Positions 5,522 to 11,187 of a DNA stretch of 11,187 nucleotides are shown here, in pieces. The stretch's first letter is position 1; each line of letters begins with the position of its first letter. Under the pieces are notes generated by a model. It ran no database searches, was not told the DNA's origin, and saw only the letters and a program-made list of their open reading frames with translations. The DNA comes from Dictyoglomaceae bacterium. Its GTDB lineage: Bacteria; Dictyoglomota; Dictyoglomia; Dictyoglomales; Dictyoglomaceae. Location of the stretch: the NCBI GenBank assembly GCA_028276205.1, contig JAPYWU010000028.1, positions 1-11,187 on the forward strand, given 5' to 3'. A program made the translations under genes and the position numbers.

Positions 5522-7945
5522 ATGGAAAAAAGCAAAATAATATTAGTTGGTTTAGAAAAAGAGATGGAGAACTCCTACTTGGATTACGCTATGAGCGTAA
5601 TCGTAGGAAGAGCTTTGCCTGATGCAAGGGATGGACTAAAACCAGTACAAAGAAGAATTATATATTCCATGTACGAATCTGGAATGCTACACAATAGACC
5701 CTATAAAAAGAGTGCTCATGTAGTAGGTAATGTCTTAGGTAGATATCACCCTCATGGTGATGCTGCTGTCTATGAAGCCTTAGTAAGAATGGCTCAAGAT
5801 TTCTCATTTAGATATCCATTAATAGATGGACATGGAAATTTTGGTTCCATAGATGGAGACGAACCAGCAGCCATGAGATACACAGAGGTAAGACTTGCTC
5901 CCATAGCATCAGAAATGATTGCAGATATAGAAAAAGATGTGGTAGATTTTGTACCCAACTATGACAATTCACTAAAGGAGCCAGTAGTACTTCCAACTAA
6001 AATTCCTCAACTTCTTATGAATGGTTCCTCTGGTATAGCTGTTGGAATGGCAACTAATATTCCACCTCATAACTTAGGGGAATTAATAGATGCTTTACTT
6101 TATTTAATAGAAAATCCTCATGCAGAACTTGATGAAATATTAAGATTTATAAAAGGTCCTGATTTTCCAACAGGGGGAATAATTGTAGGAAGAAAAGGAA
6201 TAAGAGAAAGTTACTTAACAGGTAAAGGTAAAATCATAGTAAGAGGAAAGGTTAAAATAGAGGAGACTAAAAAAGGCGAAAAAAATATTATCATTACCGA
6301 AATACCTTATCAAGTTAACAAGGCTAATCTTCTGACCCAAATTGCTGAACTTGTACAAGAAAAGAAAATAACTGGAATAAAAGATCTAAGAGATGAGTCA
6401 GATAAACATGGAATAAGAGTTGTAATAGAGCTTAGAAAAGAAGCAGAGCCCCAAATTGTTATTAATCAGCTTTATAAACATACTCAATTAGAAACTACTT
6501 TTGGTGTTATCATGCTTGCCATCTTAGATGGTCAACCTAAAGTCTTTAATCTTATAGAACTACTTAAGATCTTCTTAGAACATAGAAAATATGTAGTACT
6601 GAGAAGAACCAAGTATGATCTGGAGAAAGCAAAGGCAAGGGCTCATATATTAGAAGGACTATTAATAGCATTAGATCACTTAGATGAAGTAATAAGGATT
6701 ATAAGACAGGCTGAAAATGTCGATTCTGCAAGAGAAGAATTAATGATAAAATTTAAGCTCACACATGTACAAGCCCAAGCAATTCTCGATATGAGATTAC
6801 ATCAATTAACAAAGCTTGAGAAAGAGAAATTAATAAATGAGATGGAAAATATAAGAAAAACTATTGAAGAACTACAAAAAATACTTACCGATGAAAAGGA
6901 ATTATGGAAAGTAATAACAGAGGAATTAAAAGAGATAAAAAATAAATATTCTGATAAAAGAAGAACAGAAATTCAAGAGGAAGAAAAAAGTGATATTACT
7001 ATTGAGGACTTAGTACCTGATAATCCTGAAGTTGTATGTCTTACTCGAGAAGGATATATAAAGAGACTGCCATTATCCACATATCAGATACAAAAAAGAG
7101 GAGGAAAAGGCCTTAATACTCTTGCTAATAATATAAATGACATAATAACTTCCTTTGTGGTTACATCCACAAGAAGTACATTATTTTTATTCAGCAACAA
7201 AGGAAGAACCTTTTACATAAAAACATATGAATTAGATGAAACTTCAAGACAAAGTAAAGGTACACTCCTTAAAGACTACATAGGTATAACTGAAGGAGAA
7301 AAAATAACAGAAATTATCTCTTTAAATGAATTTCCACAAAATCTCTATTTTCTATTTGTAACCTCTCAAGGAATAGTAAAAAAGACTCCTGTAGAAGAAT
7401 TTCAAAATGTTAGAAAAGCTGGAATTAATGCTATAAAATTGGCAGAAAATGACTTGTTAGTTAATGTGTTCTTAACTACTGGAAATGATCATATTATATT
7501 ATTTACAAAGAAAGGTAATGCTATAAGATTTGATGAAAAAGATGTTAGACCTATGGGAAGAACTGCCCAAGGAGTATTAGGAATAAAACTAAGAAAAGAT
7601 GACTCGGTAGTAGGTGGAGTAATTGTTAAAGATGATAAAGATATTGTACTTGTTACAGAATATGGCATAGGTAAAAGAATAAAACCTGATGAGTTCAATT
7701 TACAAAAAAGAGGTGGAATTGGAATAAGAGCAATAAAAATAACACCTAGAACAGGCAACTTAATAGGAGTAAAAAATGTATCAGAAAATGATGAAATATT
7801 AATTAGCACTCAAAAAGGTCAAATTATAAGATTAGCTATAAAAAATATACCCATTATGGGAAGAAATACTCAAGGTGTAAAATTGGTAAAATTAAATGAT
7901 GAGGATAGTGTAGTTAGTATTGATTTGGTGAGTAACGAAGAATGA
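5522..7945 (+). CDS. gyrA: DNA gyrase subunit A
   Basis: The product is the DNA breakage-reunion subunit of gyrase, which with GyrB introduces negative supercoils using ATP. Length (807) is normal. The N-terminal winged-helix/tower region holds the catalytic tyrosine Y120 in [10 protein letters not shown]. The helix that meets fluoroquinolones reads [17 protein letters not shown] (76-92). A helical coiled-coil gate region covers about 360-470. The C-terminal beta-pinwheel (from about 500) carries the diagnostic GyrA box QKRGGKG at 524-530, which marks gyrase rather than topoisomerase IV. A second, degenerate box QKRGGIG lies at 728-734. GAGGA (5513-5517) precedes ATG 5522. The stop overlaps the archease start by 4 nt (ATGA), so the two are probably translationally coupled. 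The positions equal to E. coli S83 and D87 are A81 and E85. Confidence 0.97.
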   Translation: MEKSKIILVGLEKEMENSYLDYAMSVIVGRALPDARDGLKPVQRRIIYSMYESGMLHNRPYKKSAHVVGNVLGRYHPHGDAAVYEALVRMAQDFSFRYPLIDGHGNFGSIDGDEPAAMRYTEVRLAPIASEMIADIEKDVVDFVPNYDNSLKEPVVLPTKIPQLLMNGSSGIAVGMATNIPPHNLGELIDALLYLIENPHAELDEILRFIKGPDFPTGGIIVGRKGIRESYLTGKGKIIVRGKVKIEETKKGEKNIIITEIPYQVNKANLLTQIAELVQEKKITGIKDLRDESDKHGIRVVIELRKEAEPQIVINQLYKHTQLETTFGVIMLAILDGQPKVFNLIELLKIFLEHRKYVVLRRTKYDLEKAKARAHILEGLLIALDHLDEVIRIIRQAENVDSAREELMIKFKLTHVQAQAILDMRLHQLTKLEKEKLINEMENIRKTIEELQKILTDEKELWKVITEELKEIKNKYSDKRRTEIQEEEKSDITIEDLVPDNPEVVCLTREGYIKRLPLSTYQIQKRGGKGLNTLANNINDIITSFVVTSTRSTLFLFSNKGRTFYIKTYELDETSRQSKGTLLKDYIGITEGEKITEIISLNEFPQNLYFLFVTSQGIVKKTPVEEFQNVRKAGINAIKLAENDLLVNVFLTTGNDHIILFTKKGNAIRFDEKDVRPMGRTAQGVLGIKLRKDDSVVGGVIVKDDKDIVLVTEYGIGKRIKPDEFNLQKRGGIGIRAIKITPRTGNLIGVKNVSENDEILISTQKGQIIRLAIKNIPIMGRNTQGVKLVKLNDEDSVVSIDLVSNEE

Positions 7946-8358
7946 AAAAATATGAATTAATTGACCACACAGCAGATATAGGAATAATAGCATATGGAAA
8001 TACGAAGGAAGAAGCCTTCGAAGTAGCAGCAGAAGCAATGTTCGATCTTATATGTCCACTAGATAAAGTTGAAGAAAAGGAAAGATTTGATATTGAAGTA
8101 GATGCTGAAGATCTGGAATCTCTTCTTGTTACATGGTTGAATGAACTTCTTTATGTATTTGACGTTAAAAAACTAATATTCAAAAAATTTAATGTTACCC
8201 TTATAGGGAATAATCAACTGATAAGCCACTGTTTTGGAGAGAAATTTGATCCTAAAAAACATGAAATCATAAGAGAAATAAAAGCGGTAACATATAATCT
8301 ATTAAAGATTGAAAATAAAGATAATCAATGGATGATACAGGTGGTATTTGATATTTAA
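7942..8358 (+). CDS. Archease (RtcB RNA ligase cofactor family)
   Basis: Archease speeds guanylylation and turnover of the RNA ligase RtcB, which joins 3'-phosphate or cyclic phosphate RNA ends. The 138-residue protein has the family's signatures: HTADIGI at 9-15, with D12 a predicted metal ligand; a [10 protein letters not shown] helix in the middle; EIKAVTYN; and the C-terminal VVFDI with the second acidic ligand at D137. The usual TYH of the late motif reads TYN here. The gene overlaps the end of gyrA by 4 nt and abuts the next gene by 1 nt, so it is the middle of a three-gene operon. No rtcB is present in the window, although archease is often found next to rtcB; here the partner must lie elsewhere or be absent. 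Family assignment is strong; the RNA substrate is unknown. Confidence 0.92.
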   Translation: MKKYELIDHTADIGIIAYGNTKEEAFEVAAEAMFDLICPLDKVEEKERFDIEVDAEDLESLLVTWLNELLYVFDVKKLIFKKFNVTLIGNNQLISHCFGEKFDPKKHEIIREIKAVTYNLLKIENKDNQWMIQVVFDI

Positions 8359-9359
8359 TGGCAAACTTAATAGTTGGAGAATCTCAATCAGGAAAAACAT
8401 CACTTATTAAAGTCCTTTCAAAAGGAAAGGTGCATATTAAATTTTCTGATTATAATGTATGTGCGGTACCTAAGGAAGATGAAAGGCTAATAGAACTTTG
8501 GAAAACCTTTAAAAGTAAATCTATTAATTTTATAAATTTAGACTTTATAGATCCTCCAGGTAATGCTACTTTCTCATCCCTAAATCCACAACTTCATGAA
8601 AAAGTACAAAAAGCAGAAATAATTCTTTATGTGTTACCCCTTTTTAAAGAAGATAAAGACCTTGACGAGATAAAGAACCAAGAAAATGAATTAATACTAA
8701 AAGATCTGGAAACCACAGAAAAACTTTTAAAAAATAGAAAATTGGGTATACCTGAAAAAGCAGTTTTAGAGAAAATTCAAAAAAATCTATTGGATGAAAT
8801 TCCATTGAGCAATGTGGAATTTAGAGAGGATGAATTAAAAATACTCTCTGCTTGGAATCTACTATCTATAAAACCAATTTTTTATATAATAAATATCTCA
8901 AACACCCAATTAGAAGATGAAAAACTTATAAATTTGATAAAGGAGAGATTAAAAGATAAAATCTATTTCCTATTTCCAGCTAAATTAGAAGAAGAACTCT
9001 TAGAACTTGATGAAAAAGATGCCTCAGAATACTTATCCATGTACAACTTATCAAAAAGCATAAGAAATCTATTAATAGATAAAATTTTTGAGTTTAACAA
9101 TCTTATTTCCTTCTTTACAGCTGGAGAAAAAGATGCTCGAGCTTGGAAACTAAAAAAAGGAAGCACAGCTTTGGATGCTGCAGGTGTTATTCACACAGAT
9201 ATTGCAAAAGGATTTATAAGGGCTGAAGTAATAAGATGGGATGAACTTGTAAAAATTGGTGATTGGAAAAAGGCATATCAAGAGGGAAAAGTAAGAATAG
9301 AAAAGAAAGATTATATAGTAGAAGATGGAGATGTCCTATATATAAGATTCCATGTTTAA
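8358..9359 (+). CDS. Divergent YchF/Obg-like P-loop protein with C-terminal TGS region
   Basis: The C-terminus (about 250-333) reads like YchF/OLA1: FFTAGEKDARAWKLKKGST, then HTDIAKGFIRAEVI and KDYIVEDGDVLYIRF. The N-terminus has a P-loop GESQSGKTS (7-15) and a DxxG-type DPPG (65-68). A charged, helical region (about 105-165) matches the YchF coiled coil, followed by KPIFYIINIS at 172-181. However, the canonical GLPNVGKST P-loop, the NYPFxTIxPN switch I and the KGASxGEGLGN switch II sequences are absent or replaced. The base-specificity motif (NxxE in YchF) reads NISN. At 333 residues it is about 30 shorter than YchF. YchF binds ATP and associates with ribosomes; whether this relative still hydrolyses nucleotide is doubtful. 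Its ATG overlaps the archease TAA (TAATG), so it is the last gene of the gyrA operon. It is probably a paralogue beside a normal ychF elsewhere. Confidence 0.82.
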   Translation: MANLIVGESQSGKTSLIKVLSKGKVHIKFSDYNVCAVPKEDERLIELWKTFKSKSINFINLDFIDPPGNATFSSLNPQLHEKVQKAEIILYVLPLFKEDKDLDEIKNQENELILKDLETTEKLLKNRKLGIPEKAVLEKIQKNLLDEIPLSNVEFREDELKILSAWNLLSIKPIFYIINISNTQLEDEKLINLIKERLKDKIYFLFPAKLEEELLELDEKDASEYLSMYNLSKSIRNLLIDKIFEFNNLISFFTAGEKDARAWKLKKGSTALDAAGVIHTDIAKGFIRAEVIRWDELVKIGDWKKAYQEGKVRIEKKDYIVEDGDVLYIRFHV

Positions 9360-9365
9360 AATTGC

Positions 9366-9782
9366 TTAAATCTTTTCTTCTTCTTTAACAAAATCATAAA
9401 GTGTATATTTAGCTAAAGTTTCTCTCAATTTATTTGTCATCTCAACCCACAAAGGTCTTGTTTCACACCGAGAAACTCTCTTACACTTATTAGGAGAAAC
9501 TATACAGTCCACTAATGCAGTCCTACCTTCTAAAGCTTCTACCACATCTAAAATCTTAATTTCCCTTGGATCACCATTTATATAGTAACCACCTTCAGCT
9601 CCAACCTCAGCCTTAACAAACTTGTTTTGGGAAAGAATTCTCATAATTCTTTCTAAGTATCTTAAAGGAATCTCTTCGGCCTCAGATATTCTCCTTACAC
9701 TCACTGGACTTCCCTCTTTTTGATTTTTGGCTATATATATAAGAGCTCTTAAACCATATCTTGATCTTGTAGATAATTTCAT
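9366..9782 (-). CDS. Rrf2/IscR-like transcription regulator
   Basis: The 138-residue protein is a winged-helix DNA-binding regulator of the Rrf2 family. The N-terminus MKLSTRSRYGLRALIYIA is diagnostic. The recognition-helix region RRISEAEEIPLRYLERIM lies at 30-47, the wing GAEGGYYING at 61-70, and a long dimerisation helix from about 110. Three cysteines, C93, C100 and C106 (spacing Cx6Cx5C), sit where IscR binds its iron-sulfur cluster (Cx5Cx5C in E. coli), so sensing of a cluster, iron or redox state is likely; cysteine sensing in the CymR manner is less likely because CymR lacks these residues. The ATG has AGAGGTG 8 nt upstream. It has its own promoter carrying a palindrome, which suggests self-regulation. 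It is convergent with the YchF-like gene, 6 bp apart. Confidence 0.93.
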   Translation of the reverse strand: MKLSTRSRYGLRALIYIAKNQKEGSPVSVRRISEAEEIPLRYLERIMRILSQNKFVKAEVGAEGGYYINGDPREIKILDVVEALEGRTALVDCIVSPNKCKRVSRCETRPLWVEMTNKLRETLAKYTLYDFVKEEEKI

Positions 9783-9814
9783 AATTATTACACCTCTAAA
9801 TTCATACTTTTTTA

Positions 9815-9847
9815 GGATATTTTACATATTATCCTTTTAAAAGTCAA
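9815..9847 (-). promoter_or_regulatory. Promoter of the Rrf2 gene with overlapping palindromic operator
   Basis: On the minus strand TTGACT (9847-9842) and TAAAAT (9824-9819) are 17 bp apart. The 20-bp sequence GGATAATATGTAAAATATCC (9834-9815) spans the spacer and the -10 box. It is an imperfect palindrome with 7 of 10 symmetric pairs, including all five outer ones (GGATA/TATCC). Size and position suit an Rrf2 dimer repressing its own gene. Confidence 0.65.
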
Positions 9848-9854
9848 ATATCAA

Positions 9855-10853
9855 TCAGGCTAAAACATTCTTTAACCATTTAAAAGACTTATTACCCCAA
9901 ATCTCATGTCCTCCCTCAAAAAATTCATAGTCCAAATTATTAGATACATTCAAAAAATCATAAACTTTTTTAACCTTTGAAAAAGAAAATTTTGTTGCCT
10001 CTATAGGAAAAATAGGATCCTTTATACCATGTTCAATAAATAGAAATCTTGGTGCAATAAGCCCTGCAATATCATACATCTCTGCATATTTCAAAATACC
10101 ATAAAGATAATTACATTCACAATGAGAAATACTTAATATACTATCTTTAAAGGTATTTAAATATCCACTAATAACTGTAGCTTTAATACGATCATCTAAT
10201 GCTGATGCAAACAAGGAAGAAGTACCTCCCCCTGAAATCCCATAAATACCTATAGAATCTTTTTTTACCTCAGGGAAACTTTGAAGTAAATCAATACTCC
10301 TTATAATATCCCAGACTCTAAGCCCTATGACTGTTTTACCAAGCATTAATGCCCAGAAAAATAACTCTCTACATGAAGAACTCTTATTGTTCTTTACTAA
10401 TTTCCTGTATCCAAAACCTAATTGTTCAATAACCAATGTGATGAAACCCTCTTTTACCAAAGATATTCCAAAATCCTTCATATAACCAGATGGAACTTCT
10501 CTTTCATTTCCATCTTCATCAAGTCCAACAGCATCATTCATTCCTATACCATGTCCAGGGATAGCAATAACAGCAGGAACAGGAAATTCTACCTTTTTGG
10601 GAGTAAGAAGATAAGCATAAACTTCTATATCTTCTGCAGAATTAAATATAATAAGTTCCCTTTTATAATCCTCAAAATCCTTAGTATTTAAAACCCTCAA
10701 ATTGAAAACACATCTCTCTGGAAATCCCCCTAAAAGTTCGACTAACTTTAGTCTAAAATTTTCTCTCCAATTTAACCATTCTTCCTTATTCTTTGCTTTA
10801 AATTCACATAATCTTTCGTTTTGATAAAGCTTTTTGAAATATAAAAACTCCAT
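9855..10853 (-). CDS. Alpha/beta hydrolase, esterase/dienelactone-hydrolase-like
   Basis: This 332-residue protein has the alpha/beta-hydrolase layout. An N-terminal helical extension (1-60) is followed by an oxyanion-type PGHG at 99-102, the nucleophile elbow YGISGGGTS at 204-212 with S207, an acid at D279 (HGIKDPIFP) and the histidine H316 in GGHEIWG. The extension and the distance between the oxyanion region and the elbow resemble the acetyl-xylan-esterase-like and dienelactone-hydrolase-like families common in polysaccharide-degrading thermophiles. No signal peptide is visible, so it should be cytoplasmic. Substrate is not predictable; deacetylation of imported sugars is a guess. An ideal ribosome binding site, AAGGAGGA (10866-10859), precedes the ATG by 5 nt. 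It lies 72 bp upstream of the Rrf2 gene on the same strand, so read-through is possible. No clear promoter or terminator is seen. Confidence 0.88.
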   Translation of the reverse strand: MEFLYFKKLYQNERLCEFKAKNKEEWLNWRENFRLKLVELLGGFPERCVFNLRVLNTKDFEDYKRELIIFNSAEDIEVYAYLLTPKKVEFPVPAVIAIPGHGIGMNDAVGLDEDGNEREVPSGYMKDFGISLVKEGFITLVIEQLGFGYRKLVKNNKSSSCRELFFWALMLGKTVIGLRVWDIIRSIDLLQSFPEVKKDSIGIYGISGGGTSSLFASALDDRIKATVISGYLNTFKDSILSISHCECNYLYGILKYAEMYDIAGLIAPRFLFIEHGIKDPIFPIEATKFSFSKVKKVYDFLNVSNNLDYEFFEGGHEIWGNKSFKWLKNVLA

Positions 10854-10910
10854 AATTATCCTCCTTAACCAAAAATATTTTTTATATTGTACAGCTTTAA
10901 TTTACTAATA

Positions 10911-10939
10911 TTAACAAAAATAGATGAATGTTTTAAAAT
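10911..10939 (+). promoter_or_regulatory. Promoter of the PHP-domain gene
   Basis: TTAACA (10911-10916) and TAAAAT (10934-10939), each 5 of 6 to consensus, are 17 bp apart. The start near 10946 gives a 5' leader of about 25 nt containing the ribosome binding site. Confidence 0.55.
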
Positions 10940-10970
10940 AACTCAAGATGAATTAAAAGAGGTGAATAAA

Positions 10971-11187
10971 TTGAGGTTAATTGCAGATTTCCATATACAT
11001 TCAAAATATAGTAGGGCCACAAGTAAAGAAATGGATCTTTATGGTCTCACAAAATGGGCTAAGATTAAGGGGGTAAATATTCTTGGTACTGGTGATTTTA
11101 CACATCCATTATGGTTTGACGAGTTAAAAAATAAATTAAAAGAAGAAAATTATGGCATATATTCTTATAATTGCATTTATTTTATTT
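10971..11187 (+). CDS. PHP-domain phosphoesterase-like protein, N-terminal part (runs off right edge)
   Basis: TTG at 10971 starts a frame that stays open for 72 codons to the window end. After M-RLIADFHIHSKYS (metal-binding HxH of the PHP fold, residues 8-10), it continues with RATSKEMDLYGLTKWAK and LGTGDFTHPLW, which supplies further Asp and His ligands. This matches the N-terminus of a conserved PHP-domain family, often annotated as UvrD-associated or endonuclease Q-like. The PHP fold hydrolyses phosphoesters, and members in this group act on nucleic acid, but the C-terminal part that would decide is missing. AGAGGTGA (10958-10965) lies 5 nt before the TTG. An in-frame GTG at 10962 falls inside that site, and an ATG at 10948 is out of frame. 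The frame is also open upstream of the TTG, but the promoter at 10911-10939 argues against an earlier start. Confidence 0.85.
   Translation, partial: MRLIADFHIHSKYSRATSKEMDLYGLTKWAKIKGVNILGTGDFTHPLWFDELKNKLKEENYGIYSYNCIYFI

Noticed and set aside
9346..9392. Bidirectional terminator between the convergent genes
   Set aside because: Only a weak 6-bp A-T-rich pairing AAGATT/AATCTT is present, without a proper T run.
10422..10691. Plus-strand frame of 89 codons
   Set aside because: It is antisense within the alpha/beta hydrolase, which has a complete catalytic triad in frame.
1..11187. CRISPR array, insertion sequence, prophage or defence island
   Set aside because: No regularly spaced repeats, transposase motifs, integrase or terminal inverted repeats were seen, and the content is housekeeping and metabolism.

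Overview
The window reads as a low-GC, AT-rich bacterial chromosome with short intergenic gaps, heavy AGA/AGG and ATA codon use and strong GGAGG-type ribosome binding sites. The gene content (a 450-residue TrpB2-type tryptophan synthase beta chain, a bacterial archease, a thiT-thiN thiamine salvage pair, T-box and TPP-riboswitch control) fits a thermophile such as Dictyoglomus or a thermophilic clostridium-like organism. Dictyoglomus is my preferred guess, but it rests on recognition rather than a search.

Layout. Bases 1-166 (minus) are the first 55 codons of a family 2 glycosyltransferase that runs off the left edge. Upstream of it lies an open frame broken by one TGA that looks like gene debris. 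Bases 491-773 carry a clear promoter and a 67-residue two-helix membrane protein. A gene-poor stretch follows, then a minus-strand tRNA with anticodon CAT and its own promoter. Next is trpB (minus, 1351-2703), behind a T-box leader with a UGG (Trp) specifier and a strong attenuator. Divergent from it is cysE (serine acetyltransferase). Both products use L-serine.

Directly after cysE, an extended -10 promoter, a TPP riboswitch and a terminator control thiT (thiamine ECF transporter S component) and thiN (thiamine pyrophosphokinase). Imported thiamine becomes TPP, which feeds back on the leader. I can write out a mutually exclusive antiterminator/terminator pairing from the sequence. ThiT carries an unusual extra helix, coiled coil and helix insertion.

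The next block is a tight plus-strand operon: gyrA, then archease (4-nt overlap), then a divergent YchF-like P-loop protein (1-nt overlap). The YchF-like protein keeps the P-loop and the C-terminal TGS region but has lost much of the family's switch and base-recognition sequence. Converging on it from the minus strand are an alpha/beta hydrolase (9855-10853) and an Rrf2/IscR-like regulator (9366-9782). The regulator has three cysteines and a palindrome over its own promoter. The window ends in a plus-strand PHP-domain gene starting at TTG 10971 and running off the right edge.

Most of the window is housekeeping and amino-acid or vitamin metabolism. I see no defence system, CRISPR array or insertion sequence. 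The points most worth a second look are the YchF-like protein, the enlarged ThiT, the riboswitch expression platform, the Rrf2 operator, the tRNA(CAT) identity and the decayed frame beside the glycosyltransferase.
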